Positions 15,634-24,664 of a DNA stretch of 64,000 nt are shown here, one piece after another (within the stretch, counting starts at the first letter, position 1; each line of letters starts with the position of its first letter). A program made the translations under genes and the position numbers. The notes beneath the pieces are model-generated. The model did not search any database. It worked only from the letters and a program-made list of their open reading frames with translations, and was not told the origin of the DNA. Origin of the DNA: Streptomyces macrolidinus (lineage in GTDB: Bacteria; Actinomycetota; Actinomycetes; Streptomycetales; Streptomycetaceae). The stretch covers positions 62,001-126,000 of the forward strand of contig NZ_JAMWMR010000014.1 in NCBI RefSeq assembly GCF_023887685.1. The letters run 5' to 3'.

Positions 15634-17607
15634 TTACGCCTCGTTCGCCTTCGCCGCGGCGTCGATCGCCGACAGCGACTTGCGTACCTGGTTGCGGTCC
15701 GTCGTGTACCAGAAGTCCGGCAGGGACGCCTTCAGATAGCTGCCGTAGCGGGCCGTGGCCAGCCGCTGGTCCAGCACCGCTACGACGCCCCGGTCCCCCG
15801 TCGCCCTTACGAGGCGGCCGGCGCCCTGTGCCATCAGCAGCGCGGCATGGGTCGCCGCGACCGCCATGAAGCCATTGCCCCCGGCGTCCTCGACGGCCTT
15901 CTGGCGCGCGCTCATCAGCGGGTCGTCGGGGCGCGGGAAGGGGATCTTGTCCATGACCACCAACTGGCAACTGGCGCCGGGGACATCGACACCCTGCCAG
16001 AGCGACAGCGTGCCGAAGAGGCAGGTCTTCGGGTCCGCCGCGAAGTTCTTGATCAACTCGCCGAGCGTCTCCTCGCCCTGGAGGAGGATCGGGAACTCGG
16101 GGATTCGCGTACGCAGTTCCTCGGCGGCGAGCTGTGCGGCCCGCATCGAGGAGAACAGGCCCAGTGTGCGGCCACCGGCTGCCTGGATCAGCTCCGTCAG
16201 CTCGTCCAGCATGTCGGCGCGGTCGCCGTCCCGCGCGGGCCGCGAGAGATGCCGGGCGACATACAGGATGCCCTGCCTCGGATAGTCGAACGGGGAACCG
16301 ACGTCGACGCCCTTCCACTGCGGGAGGTCCTCGCCCTCCGCGCCCTCGGGGCCGAGGCCGAGGGACGCCCCGACGCCGTTGAAGTCGCCGCCCAGCTTCA
16401 GCGTGGCGGAGGTGAGGACCACCGAGCGGTCGGCGAAGAGCTTCTCCCTGAGGAGCCCCGACACCGACATCGGGGCGACCCGCAAGGAGGCGCCGAAGCG
16501 GTCGTGGCGCTCGTACCAGACGACGTCCCACTCCGAGCCGTTGGTGATCCGCTCCGCCACCTCGTGCACGCTCTCCACCGAGGCCAGCGCCTGCTTACGG
16601 ACGGCGTCCTCGTCCTGGACGGACTTGTCGCGGGTGTTGCCGAGCGCGGTGATCACCGTGCGGGCGGCGTCGCGCAACGCCATCAGGGCATAACCGAGGT
16701 CCTCGGGGATCTCCTCGAGACGGCCGGGCAGGGCCAGCTCCATCAGCCGCTCAAAGCCCTCGGCGGCCGTCTGGAGCTGGTCGGCGGACTTCTCGTCGAC
16801 GAGCTTGGCGGCGCGGCGCACCGCGCGGTTGACCTGGCCGGGGGTGAGTTCGCCGGTGGCGACACCGGTCACCCGGGAGACCAGCTCATGGGCCTCGTCG
16901 ACGATCAGCACCTCATGCTGCGGGAGGATCGGCGCGCCCTCGATGGCGTCGATCGCGAGCAGGGCGTGGTTCGTGACGATCACCTCGGCGAGCTTGGCGC
17001 GCTCGCGGGCCGTCTCGGCGAAGCATTCGGCGCCGTACGCGCACTTCGAGGCGCCCAGGCACTCGCGCGACGACACCGACACCTGGGCCCAGGCGCGGTC
17101 CGAGACGCCCGGCGTGAGGTCGTCGCGGTCACCGCTCTCCGTGTCCTGCGACCATTCGCGCAGCCGCAGCAGGTCCTGGCCCAGCTTGCTGGTGGGCGCG
17201 GCTGCCTCGAACTGGTCGAAGAGTCCCTCCTCCTCGTCCTGCGGGACACCCTCGTGCAGACGGTGCAGGCAGAGGTAGTTCGAGCGGCCCTTGAGCATCG
17301 CGAACTCCGGGCGGCGGCGCAGCAGTGGGTGCAGTGCCTCGACCGTGCGTGGCAGGTCGCGCTCGACGAGCTGGCGTTGCAGCGCCAGGGTGGCGGTCGC
17401 CACGACGACGGGCTCCCCGTGCGCGAGCGCGGGCACCAGGTAGCCGAGCGACTTGCCGGTGCCGGTGCCGGCCTGGACCAGCAGATGGGAACCGTCGTCG
17501 ATGGCCTCCGCGACGGCTTGGGCCATGGTCACCTGGCCGGGGCGCTCCGTGCCGCCGACGGCTGAGACGGCAGCGTGCAGGAGTTCGGGGAGTGAGGGCT
17601 TCGTCAT
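15634..17607 (-). CDS. DinG-family ATP-dependent DNA helicase
   Basis: The product (657 aa) is an XPD-like superfamily 2, 5'-3' helicase. Walker A VQAGTGTGKSLGYLVPAL (about 40-57) and the DEAH box LIVDEAHELVSR are clear. Four cysteines in YLCLHRL, RECLGASKCAYG and AECFAE fit the Fe-S cluster of the XPD/DinG group. Motifs V/VI appear in GTLSLWQGVDVPG and QGAGRLVRATGDRG. DinG is LexA-controlled in E. coli, but no SOS box is seen in the 185 bp before this start. It is convergent with lexA. The assignment to DinG rather than another Fe-S helicase is by overall similarity. Confidence 0.93.
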   Translation of the reverse strand: MTKPSLPELLHAAVSAVGGTERPGQVTMAQAVAEAIDDGSHLLVQAGTGTGKSLGYLVPALAHGEPVVVATATLALQRQLVERDLPRTVEALHPLLRRRPEFAMLKGRSNYLCLHRLHEGVPQDEEEGLFDQFEAAAPTSKLGQDLLRLREWSQDTESGDRDDLTPGVSDRAWAQVSVSSRECLGASKCAYGAECFAETARERAKLAEVIVTNHALLAIDAIEGAPILPQHEVLIVDEAHELVSRVTGVATGELTPGQVNRAVRRAAKLVDEKSADQLQTAAEGFERLMELALPGRLEEIPEDLGYALMALRDAARTVITALGNTRDKSVQDEDAVRKQALASVESVHEVAERITNGSEWDVVWYERHDRFGASLRVAPMSVSGLLREKLFADRSVVLTSATLKLGGDFNGVGASLGLGPEGAEGEDLPQWKGVDVGSPFDYPRQGILYVARHLSRPARDGDRADMLDELTELIQAAGGRTLGLFSSMRAAQLAAEELRTRIPEFPILLQGEETLGELIKNFAADPKTCLFGTLSLWQGVDVPGASCQLVVMDKIPFPRPDDPLMSARQKAVEDAGGNGFMAVAATHAALLMAQGAGRLVRATGDRGVVAVLDQRLATARYGSYLKASLPDFWYTTDRNQVRKSLSAIDAAAKANEA

Positions 17608-17792
17608 AGCGCGACCACCCTACGGCCCGGCGCCGACAACTGGGGCATCGACGCCGGGGCTCGTGGTGCGCTCATGGGGAGCGCGGAGGTCGGGGCGGTC
17701 TTGTGGGGCGCGGGGCGCTACTGGTGGGGCTTGCGATCGAAATCGGCGTGGGAATTTCTTCGTTCTCGGGAACCCGCACCGTACGCGGCTCG

Positions 17793-18707
17793 TTACGGAG
17801 AGTGATAGCGCTGGAGCAGATGGCGCAGGGACCGGTCTCGGACCATCAGGGCGGCTCGCTTGTCGGGCAGGTCGACCTCGGCGGAGAACCGGAAGCCGGC
17901 GCTCAGGAACGCGGCGATGGAGGGGGTGTTGCGAAGGTCGGGTTCCGCGATGACGCGCGCGCAGGAAGGACGCCGGTCCAGGACGAGGTCGGCGACGTTA
18001 CGCAGCAGGGTGGAGCCGAGGCCGCGCCCGCGGTCGGCGACACCGCCGATGAGCAGGTGGATCCCGGTGTCATGGGGACGCGCCGGATAGTGGCGGGCCA
18101 AGGGGTCGAGGTCCGCCCGGTAGATCTCCCAGTAGCTCATCGGTGTGCCGTCCAGGACGCCGAGGCAGGGGATGCTGCGTCCGTCACCGGAGTGTTGCGC
18201 GCGCAGGTGCCGCTCGGTCACCGACTCGTCTCCCGCCAGGTCCCAGAAGACCGCGACGGCGGGGTCGTTCATCCAGCGGGCGACGAGTGGGAGATCGCGG
18301 CGGGGATCCACGGGAGCGAGGCGGAAGTCGCCTGCCGGGGTGGCGATCGTGCCCCAGTCGGCGAGGCAGTCGAGGAGGTCGTCGTCCCAGGGGACGTCGG
18401 GAGAGGAGGCGGTCGCTCGGGGTGGACGCGTGACCGTGGTGGCCGGGGCGGCGGCGCGCCGGTCCGCCTCTCCCCCCGCGCACAGGGCCATGAACTCTTC
18501 CGGCAGCTTCAGGTCGAGGGTGTCCTCGCAGTCCGAGCCGGACCGCGGGCCTCGGCTCGATCCGGGTCCGGGAGTCGGTCGGGCACCCGGCCCGGCGCCT
18601 GGTCCGGCACTCGGTCCGGCATCCGGTCCGGAGCCGGTGCCGGTGTCGCGCTCCGTGGCGTGGGCGGAGGCGGTGCCGGCGTCGGGGCTCGCGTCGGTGG
18701 GAGGCAC
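17793..18707 (-). CDS. IucB-like GNAT acyltransferase (siderophore)
   Basis: The product is 304 aa, from a GTG preceded by GAGGAG. The first 75 or so residues are a Gly/Pro/Ala/Asp low-complexity stretch. The catalytic part, from about residue 115, has the RimJ/IucB-type GNAT signature: FRLAPVDPRRDLPLVARWMN, DPAVAVFWDL, then HLLIGGVADRGRGLGSTLLR, which is the acetyl-CoA binding motif A (R/Q-X-X-G-X-G/A), and DLRNTPSIAAFLSAGFRF. In aerobactin-type pathways IucB acetylates an N-hydroxylated diamine; no hydroxylase is present here, so the acceptor may be a free amine. It is the last gene of the minus-strand siderophore unit, 39 bp after the synthetase. Confidence 0.9.
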   Translation of the reverse strand: MPPTDASPDAGTASAHATERDTGTGSGPDAGPSAGPGAGPGARPTPGPGSSRGPRSGSDCEDTLDLKLPEEFMALCAGGEADRRAAAPATTVTRPPRATASSPDVPWDDDLLDCLADWGTIATPAGDFRLAPVDPRRDLPLVARWMNDPAVAVFWDLAGDESVTERHLRAQHSGDGRSIPCLGVLDGTPMSYWEIYRADLDPLARHYPARPHDTGIHLLIGGVADRGRGLGSTLLRNVADLVLDRRPSCARVIAEPDLRNTPSIAAFLSAGFRFSAEVDLPDKRAALMVRDRSLRHLLQRYHSP

Positions 18708-18746
18708 GGCGACGCTCCTCTCAGGAGACGGGATGGGACATGTTCC

Positions 18747-20723
18747 TCAGGAATGAAGGGGGTTGGTGAGGGTGACGTAGACGGACTGGGTGTCCACCGG
18801 GCCGACGAGTTCGTCGAGGCCGTGCAGCCGGGTCAGCAGATTGGCCTTGCAGCGCAGGACGGGTGAGTCGAGCAGGCGGGCGGGCAGGGGTGTGCGCAGA
18901 CGGCCGGGGCCGGTGGCGGCATCGGTGAGGAAGCGGCGGAACGCGGCGAGCAACAGCCGTTCGTCGGCGAGACGTTGGGAGCCGAAGGCGCCGATCAGGC
19001 CGAACACGTTGTTGATGCCGAGGTAGTAGGCGAAGCGTTCGTCGGTGACCTCGTCGGATACGAAGGTGTCGCTGTGCGCGCCGATGCCGGGCAGCCGGGC
19101 ATCGAGTTCCGCGTGGTGGGACTCACGGAAGTAGTAGCCCTGGTTGTCCCGGAAGCGACCGCCCGCGGGCCAGCCCTCGGAGTCCAGCAGGAGCAGAGTG
19201 TTCTGCTGGTGTGCCTCCAGGGCGATGCCCGCCTCCGCGTCCAGCCAGAGCACGGGGCGGACGACCTGTTCGAGGTAGCGCAGGAACCACTCGGTGGCGA
19301 CGGCGCCGCGGGGTCGGCCGGTGCGTCCCGCGAGGCGGGTGACGATCTCGGCGAGGCGGGAGTGCGGGGCTCGGTGGTGCGGTCCGGCGGGGCGGGCACC
19401 GGCTCGGGGCGAGACCAGTGCCGCGATGCAGGAGGCGTCGTCCGTCGGGGCGAACGGGTTGTGGCGGATCATCACGTCCAGGCCGGTCACCGGAGTGCCG
19501 TCCAGGCCGTCGACGGCGACCCAGGCCGGATCGCGGACGATGTCGAAGCCGGGGTGCGCGGCCCGCCACTGCTTGCCGAGTCCTCGGCGCAGCAGGCGGT
19601 GCACCTCGACGCCTCGGTGGAGTTCCTTACGGAGGTGCTCACGGCGGGAGTTGGTGATGCGCAGGCCCAGTGACAGTTTCAACATCACCGGGGCGCCCGG
19701 CTGATGGACGGTGCGGACGGAGGAGGTGGGGTGCCAGGAGTCGCCGTGTGAGCCGAGGTCTCGGAGCAGCCCGGCGTCCAGGAGGGCGGCGGCCTCGGGG
19801 CGTTGCTGGATCTCGCGTGCCTGCCAGGGGTGCAGCGGCAGCGCCGTGAAGCCGTCCGGCACCGCGAGGCCGGGGCCCGCGAGCCGTTCGGTCAGTCGGC
19901 CCGCGGGCACGTGACGGCCGCCTTCCGTCCAGGCCGAGTCGGCCGCGACCACCGAGGGGGCGACGGCCATCCAGTGCAGCGGGAAGTGGCCGCGCAGTTC
20001 GGGTGAGTAGCGCCGGACCTCGGCGTCGGAGAGGCCCTCGCGGCTCTTGGCCGTGGGGTGCGTCGGGTGGCCGAGCAGCAGCGCCTGTTCCGCGGTGAGG
20101 AAGAGATCGGTTCCGTCCGTGGGGTGTGCTCGGCGGTCGGTGATGAAGACCGCGGTGAGACGGAGGGAGTCGGCGACGCGGCTCACCAGTTCGGTGTGGT
20201 GGGCGGGTGGGGCGGCCGGGGTGGCGTGGTGGTCCGGTGTCTTCGGCTCGGTCTCCGCCTCCGCCTCCGTCACCGTCGCCTCGGTCTTCGGCTCTGTCTC
20301 CCGGGCCAGGAGTGCCGCCAGCATTGTCGCGTCCACGGGCGGGGTCGGCTCCGGTGTGGCCAGGCGGGGTGAGCCGAAGCGGTGCCAGCCGGTCGGGGAC
20401 CAGTAGTGGACCGGTACGTGGAGGGTCGTACCGCTGGCGGGGAGGGGGATGCGGAGTGTGCTGTCGGCGGGGGCCGCGAGGTCGTTCTCGCGTACCCAGC
20501 AGCGCAGGAGGTTCTCCAGGGTCGCGGCCTGGGCCGCCGTCCATGGGTCCGCGTCTTCCAGGGGGTCGACGGTGGCGCCGCGCAGGGGCGCCACCTCGGG
20601 GGACGCGGCCTGCTGCCGGGGGACGGTGTCGCGTTCCGGTACCGGGGCGGCGGCGGTCGGTGCGGGGTCGGGTTCTCGGGTGGGGAGGTGAGGGCCGCCG
20701 TCGGGGGTGGGGGTGGCGTTCAA
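18747..20723 (-). CDS. IucA/IucC-family NIS siderophore synthetase
   Basis: The product (658 aa) is an NRPS-independent siderophore synthetase that adenylates a carboxylate such as citrate and condenses it with an amine or hydroxylamine. Family motifs are HPWQAREIQQ, GSHGDSWHPTSSVRT, VMLKLSLGLRITNSRR, ALEAHQQNTLLLLD and a C-terminal FhuF/ferric-reductase-like domain ending in RCKANLLTRLHGLDELV. The start is TTG at 20723 (MNATPTPDGG) with AAGGA six bases ahead. The first 120 residues are low-complexity, with Thr/Glu repeats. It lies between the aminotransferase and acyltransferase genes on the same strand. From memory, an equivalent orphan locus exists in S. coelicolor near SCO5799-SCO5801; the product is not assigned here. 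Confidence 0.95.
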   Translation of the reverse strand: MNATPTPDGGPHLPTREPDPAPTAAAPVPERDTVPRQQAASPEVAPLRGATVDPLEDADPWTAAQAATLENLLRCWVRENDLAAPADSTLRIPLPASGTTLHVPVHYWSPTGWHRFGSPRLATPEPTPPVDATMLAALLARETEPKTEATVTEAEAETEPKTPDHHATPAAPPAHHTELVSRVADSLRLTAVFITDRRAHPTDGTDLFLTAEQALLLGHPTHPTAKSREGLSDAEVRRYSPELRGHFPLHWMAVAPSVVAADSAWTEGGRHVPAGRLTERLAGPGLAVPDGFTALPLHPWQAREIQQRPEAAALLDAGLLRDLGSHGDSWHPTSSVRTVHQPGAPVMLKLSLGLRITNSRREHLRKELHRGVEVHRLLRRGLGKQWRAAHPGFDIVRDPAWVAVDGLDGTPVTGLDVMIRHNPFAPTDDASCIAALVSPRAGARPAGPHHRAPHSRLAEIVTRLAGRTGRPRGAVATEWFLRYLEQVVRPVLWLDAEAGIALEAHQQNTLLLLDSEGWPAGGRFRDNQGYYFRESHHAELDARLPGIGAHSDTFVSDEVTDERFAYYLGINNVFGLIGAFGSQRLADERLLLAAFRRFLTDAATGPGRLRTPLPARLLDSPVLRCKANLLTRLHGLDELVGPVDTQSVYVTLTNPLHS

Positions 20724-20767
20724 GGGCGTTCCTTGCGAGGTCGTTCCGGCTCGTCGCGCGACGGACC

Positions 20768-20815
20768 GGGCGGTACGGGTGCGGGGCAGTACGGGTGCGG
20801 GGCGGTACGGGTGTG
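20768..20815. repeat. 16-bp tandem repeat, 3 copies (core GGGCGGTAC)
   Basis: Units at 20768-20783, 20784-20799 and 20800-20815 differ by one base each. The array lies in the 128-bp gap between the aminotransferase and synthetase genes, in the leader of the synthetase. The core GGGCGGTAC recurs upstream of the exporter at 23853. Confidence 0.85.
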
Positions 20816-20851
20816 GAAGCTTGGGCGGAGGGCGGTGGTGTGTGCGTGGGC

Positions 20852-22321
20852 TCAGGGGCGTGCGGGCCTGTGGGCCACCGCTGCCACGGCGTCCGCGAGC
20901 CGGTCCAGGACCGCGGTCGCCTGCTCGTCACTGATCGTCAGCGGCGGCAGCAACCGCACCACGCTCGCGTGCCGACCGCCCAACTCCACGATCAGGCCGC
21001 GCCGCAGACATTCCCGTTGCACCGCGGCGGCCAGGTCGGGCGCGGCGGGACGCGGACCAGCGGCTTCGGGACCCGCCAACTCTTCGTTCGGGAGGGCCGG
21101 TTCGGGTTCCGCCTCGGGGTCGACCAGTTCGACGCCGATCATAAGGCCCCGGCCGCGTACGTCCCCGATGCAGGGGAACTCGGCGGCGAGTGAGCGGAGT
21201 TGGGCCATCATGCGGGTGCCCAGCGCGGCGGCGCGCTCGGCGAGGTTGTTCTCCCGTACATAGGCGAGGGTGGCCGCGCCCGCGGCCATGGCGAGTTGGT
21301 TGCCGCGGAACGTGCCCGCGTGGGCGCCGGGTCGCCAGACGTCGAGGTCCTCGTGGTAGACGACGACGGCGAGGGGCAGACTGCCGCCGATCGCCTTGGA
21401 GAGCACCATCACGTCGGGCACCGCGCCGCTGTGCTCGACCGCCCAGAAGCGGCCCGTGCGGCCCACGCCGGTCTGCACCTCGTCCGCGATCAGCGGGATC
21501 GACCGGGCCTCGGTGATCTGCCGCATACGGCGCAGCCATGCGTCGGGGGCGGGGTGCACGCCGCCCTCGCCCTGGACCGGTTCGAGGATCATCCCGGCGG
21601 GTCGTGGTACGCCCGACTTGGCGTCGTCGAGCACCGACTCGGTCCAGCGGGCGGCGAGTTCGGCGCCGTACTCACCGCCGATCCCGAACGGGCAGCGGTA
21701 GTCCTGCGGGTAGGGCAGCCGGGTCACGCGGACGTCGGTCGCGCCGCCGGACGCTTCGAGGGCTCCGGCGGTCATCCCGTGGTACGCCCCGGTGAAGGCG
21801 AGGATCCCGCTGCGGCCGGTCGCCGTGCGCACCAGCTTGAGCGCGGCCTCGACGGCGTCGGTCCCCGCCGGTCCGCAGAACTGCACGCGCGCGTGGTCGG
21901 CGAGGCCGGGTGGCAGCGTCCGGAACAGCTCGGTGATGAAGGCGTCCTTGACCGGGGTGGCCAGGTCCAGGACGTGCAGCGGGGCACCGGAGTCGAGGAC
22001 GTCGCGGATCGCCTCCAGGACCACGGGGTGGTTGTGGCCGAGGGCGAGCGTGCCCGCGCCGGAGAGGCAGTCGAGGTAACGGCGTCCGTCGGCACCCTCG
22101 ATGGTGAGCCCGCGCGCCCGCACGGGCACGATGGGCAGGGCACGCGCATAGGTGCGCGCCGCGGACTCCCGCGCCGACTGCCGCCGCAGGATGCCGTCCT
22201 GCGCAGCGTACGGGACCTCGGTTCTCTCCGCCGTCACGCGCGCCCCGCGCTCCCCCGCCGCTTCCGCGCGCCCTTCCGGTTCGCCCTCGTGCGGCACCGC
22301 CGCGGTCTCCGTCACGGTCAC
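20852..22321 (-). CDS. Class III aminotransferase, diaminobutyrate--2-oxoglutarate type
   Basis: The product is about 489 aa if the GTG at 22321 is used (GGGAGGACC upstream); an in-frame start at 22402 would add 27 residues. It is a PLP enzyme of the EctB/RhbA group making L-2,4-diaminobutyrate from aspartate semialdehyde. Visible features are LDCLSGAGTLALGHNHP, GPAGTDAVEAALKLVR, AFTGAYHGMTAGAL, LIADEVQTGVGRTGRFWA (PLP-interacting Asp) and MVLSKAIGGSLPLAVVVY with the Schiff-base Lys. It is followed by the IucA/IucC and acyltransferase genes, so its product is the probable amine for the siderophore. No ectoine genes (ectA, ectC) are nearby. Confidence 0.93.
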   Translation of the reverse strand: MTVTETAAVPHEGEPEGRAEAAGERGARVTAERTEVPYAAQDGILRRQSARESAARTYARALPIVPVRARGLTIEGADGRRYLDCLSGAGTLALGHNHPVVLEAIRDVLDSGAPLHVLDLATPVKDAFITELFRTLPPGLADHARVQFCGPAGTDAVEAALKLVRTATGRSGILAFTGAYHGMTAGALEASGGATDVRVTRLPYPQDYRCPFGIGGEYGAELAARWTESVLDDAKSGVPRPAGMILEPVQGEGGVHPAPDAWLRRMRQITEARSIPLIADEVQTGVGRTGRFWAVEHSGAVPDVMVLSKAIGGSLPLAVVVYHEDLDVWRPGAHAGTFRGNQLAMAAGAATLAYVRENNLAERAAALGTRMMAQLRSLAAEFPCIGDVRGRGLMIGVELVDPEAEPEPALPNEELAGPEAAGPRPAAPDLAAAVQRECLRRGLIVELGGRHASVVRLLPPLTISDEQATAVLDRLADAVAAVAHRPARP

Positions 22322-22514
22322 GACGTAGGTCCTCCCGCTCTCCAGGGGCGATGGGGCGCGGGGCAGAGCCTGGACGGCAGGCAGGCACCCCGTACCTACC
22401 AACGACGTCGACGCCCGGGGGAAGCGGGTGAACGTGAACGGAAGATCCAGCCGAAGGCCTGGCCGAAGATCCAGCCGAGCGCCCAGTCGACGGGTCGGCC
22501 GAGGTCCCGGCCCG

Positions 22515-23783
22515 TCAGCGGCGGTGTGCCGTGACCGCGATGGCGGGCAGGACCGCCAGGGAGAGGACGCCGCCGGTCAGGGCGAGGACCGGATAGCTCG
22601 CGGCGGACACGACCATGCCGGAGGCCAGACCCCCGGTGGCGCCCGCGATCGCGATGGAGACGTCCACCAGGCCCTGGGTCCTGGCCCGGGTGGCCAGAGG
22701 TACGGCGTCGGTGATGATCGCGGTGCCGGACAGCAGACCGAAGTTCCAGCCGAGGCCCAACAGGGCGAGCGCGAGCGCCAGTAGCGCGACGGAGTCGGCC
22801 GGTGCGGCGGCGGCGACGATCCCGGCTGCCAGCAGGGTGAGACCGGAGGCGGCGGCGACGGCGAGACGGCCGTAGCGGTCGACGAGCCAGCCGGTGAGCG
22901 GGGAGGGAAGGTACATCGAGCCGACATGGACGGCGATGACGAGGCCGGAGGCGGCGGTGCCATGGCCGTGGTCGTGCATATGGACGGGGGTCATCGTCAT
23001 GATCGCGGCCATGACGAGCTGGGTGACGATCATCACCAGCGCGCCCAACACCACGCCGGGGCGCCGCTGTTCGGCCGCCGCGACCGGGTCGGCCGCCGAG
23101 GTGGGTTCGGTCACCGAGATGGGGGCGGGCGCCGCCTCCTGCTGGGCGCGGGCGAGCAGGAGAGGGTCGGGGCGCAGCCAGAGGAACAGGACCGCGGCGG
23201 CCAGGAAGTAGGCGGCGCCCGCGAGGAGGAAGGGCCCGGCCAGACGGGGGATGCCGAGGGTCACGGCGAGGTCGCCGGTGGGGGCGGCGAGGTTGGGGCC
23301 GATGACACCGCCGAGAGTGGTGGCGACCAGGACGGTGGAGAGGGCGCGGGCGCGATGGGCGGGGGCGGCGAGGTCGGCCCCGGCGTAGCGGGCCTGGAGA
23401 TTGGTGGCGGTACCGGCGCCGTAGACGAACAGGGCGAGGAACAGCAGGACGGGGCTGCCGAGCGCGGCGGCGGCGATGACGCCGACGCTGCCGAGGGCGC
23501 CGGTGAAGTATCCGGCGGCGAGCCCAGGGCGGCGGCCGTGCGCCTGGGAGACGCGGCCCACCGCGAGGGCGGCGAGCGCTGACCCGGCGGTGAACAGGGC
23601 GCTGGGCAGTCCGGCCAGGTCGGTGGAGTGGAGCACGTCCTGGGCGAGCAGGGCACCGACGGTGATGCCCGCCGCCAGTCCGGCGCCGCTGAGGACCTGG
23701 GAGGCGACGAGGACGGTCAGGGTGCGGCGTTGGGCCTCTGGATGGGCCGATATACCGGCGGTCGCGGGGGCGGTGCTCGTCAC
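22515..23783 (-). CDS. MFS transporter, probable siderophore exporter
   Basis: The product (422 aa) has a GTG start with AAAGGAG five bases ahead. It is a 12-TM major facilitator, with PS-AGGxxxG-like glycine patterns in TM1 (LVASQVLSGAGLAAGITVGAL), the loop 2-3 motif AVGRVSQAHGRRPGLA and a loop in the middle (residues of about 190-215) rich in Ala/Glu. It precedes the aminotransferase by 193 bp on the same strand, so export of the siderophore is the simplest role, as in other NIS clusters. No iron box was found in its 160-bp leader, which instead holds GGGCGGTAC repeats and a strong hairpin. Confidence 0.85.
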   Translation of the reverse strand: MTSTAPATAGISAHPEAQRRTLTVLVASQVLSGAGLAAGITVGALLAQDVLHSTDLAGLPSALFTAGSALAALAVGRVSQAHGRRPGLAAGYFTGALGSVGVIAAAALGSPVLLFLALFVYGAGTATNLQARYAGADLAAPAHRARALSTVLVATTLGGVIGPNLAAPTGDLAVTLGIPRLAGPFLLAGAAYFLAAAVLFLWLRPDPLLLARAQQEAAPAPISVTEPTSAADPVAAAEQRRPGVVLGALVMIVTQLVMAAIMTMTPVHMHDHGHGTAASGLVIAVHVGSMYLPSPLTGWLVDRYGRLAVAAASGLTLLAAGIVAAAAPADSVALLALALALLGLGWNFGLLSGTAIITDAVPLATRARTQGLVDVSIAIAGATGGLASGMVVSAASYPVLALTGGVLSLAVLPAIAVTAHRR

Positions 23784-23819
23784 GGTGCTCCTTTGCACGG
23801 CGGCCGGGGCCGCGTCGGG

Positions 23820-23852
23820 CTCGGCCGGTCCGCGCGGGGCGGACCGGCCGAG
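23820..23852 (-). terminator. Strong hairpin between the ArsR-rhodanese and exporter genes
   Basis: Arms 23820-23833 and 23839-23852 form a perfect 14-bp GC-rich stem with a 5-nt loop. It lies 94 bp after the ArsR-rhodanese stop and 37 bp before the exporter start, so it is probably the terminator of the former, though it could also act as a leader structure of the exporter mRNA. Confidence 0.65.
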
Positions 23853-23886
23853 GTCGGGGCGGTACAAGGGTCAGGGCGGTACAAGG
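23853..23886. repeat. 17-bp tandem repeat, 2 full copies plus a partial third (core GGGCGGTAC)
   Basis: Units 23853-23869 and 23870-23886 are identical except for one base, and a partial third follows. The core GGGCGGTAC is the same as in the 16-bp array at 20768-20815, so both leaders in the siderophore cluster carry related repeats. Confidence 0.85.
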
Positions 23887-23946
23887 GTCGGGGCGCGGCG
23901 GTTCACGCAGCGGGCGGATACGCGCCGCCGCACCCGGCGCGCGCCC

Positions 23947-24642
23947 TCAGACCGGCTCCCCGGCGGCCCTGGGCAGGCCGATGGCCACGGGCAGGTCGGC
24001 CAGGCGCCATTCGAGCATGCCGTCGTCCAGTCGGATCGCGCGGCGGCCCAGGTCGGTCAGCAGGCGCACCGCGTCGTGGGCGAGGACACAGTACTCACCG
24101 CGGCAGTACACGACGATCTCGGTGTCCTCGGGCAACTCGTCGATCCGCTCGGCCAGTTCGCCCACCGGGATGGAGCGGGCGCCGGGGATGTGACCGGCCC
24201 GGTACTCGTCCGCCGGGCGTACGTCCAGCACCACCACGTCCCCGGCCCGTACGCGCGCGTGCAGGTCCTCGCGGCTGACCTCCCGCCCGTCGTCCTCGCC
24301 GAGGTAGGCGTCTCGGGCGACGGGTACGGCGGCCTGATGGGTCTCGGCGACCCTGCGCAGCAGTGCGAGCAGGTGGGCTACGTCGTCCCCGGCGAGGCGG
24401 TAGTGCACTCGCGTGCCCTCACGGCGGGTGGCGACGAACCCGGCCTGTTTGAGCGTCTGCAGGTGTGCGGAGGCGGTCGTCAGGTTCAGCTCGGCCGCCT
24501 TGGCCAGGGCGTCGACGGTGCGCTCTCCCTGGGCCAGCAGGTCCAGCAGTTCCAGGCGCTTCCCGCTGGCCAGCGCCTTGCCGCTGGCCGCGAAGGCCTC
24601 GTACAGCCGTGCCTTCGCGTGCCGGTCGCCGATCTCCGTCAT
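23947..24642 (-). CDS. ArsR-family regulator fused to a rhodanese domain
   Basis: The product is 231 aa. Residues of about 10-95 form an ArsR winged helix (GKRLELLDLLAQGERTVDAL, LTTASAHLQTLKQAGFVATR and the wing GTRVHYRLAG). From about 125 a rhodanese domain begins (DVVVLDVRPADEYRAGHIPG), with the catalytic-loop cysteine C180 in CRGEYC and a second Cys at 185. The ArsR half contains no cysteine at all, so metal or persulfide sensing by that half is unlikely; the rhodanese thiol is the only plausible input. It diverges from an MFS gene, and a 20-bp inverted repeat lies just before its start. Sulfane-sulfur control of the transporter is inferred from similar fusions. Confidence 0.93.
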   Translation of the reverse strand: MTEIGDRHAKARLYEAFAASGKALASGKRLELLDLLAQGERTVDALAKAAELNLTTASAHLQTLKQAGFVATRREGTRVHYRLAGDDVAHLLALLRRVAETHQAAVPVARDAYLGEDDGREVSREDLHARVRAGDVVVLDVRPADEYRAGHIPGARSIPVGELAERIDELPEDTEIVVYCRGEYCVLAHDAVRLLTDLGRRAIRLDDGMLEWRLADLPVAIGLPRAAGEPV

Positions 24643-24664
24643 ACGAACCCGCCTCCACTCCTCC

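Noticed and set aside
17608..17792. SOS box in front of the DinG-like helicase
   Set aside because: No CGAAC-N4-GTTCG match in the 185-bp leader.
22322..22514. Iron box for a DtxR/IdeR-type regulator upstream of the siderophore aminotransferase
   Set aside because: No 19-bp TTAGGTTAGGCTAACCTAA-like palindrome could be found here or before the exporter.
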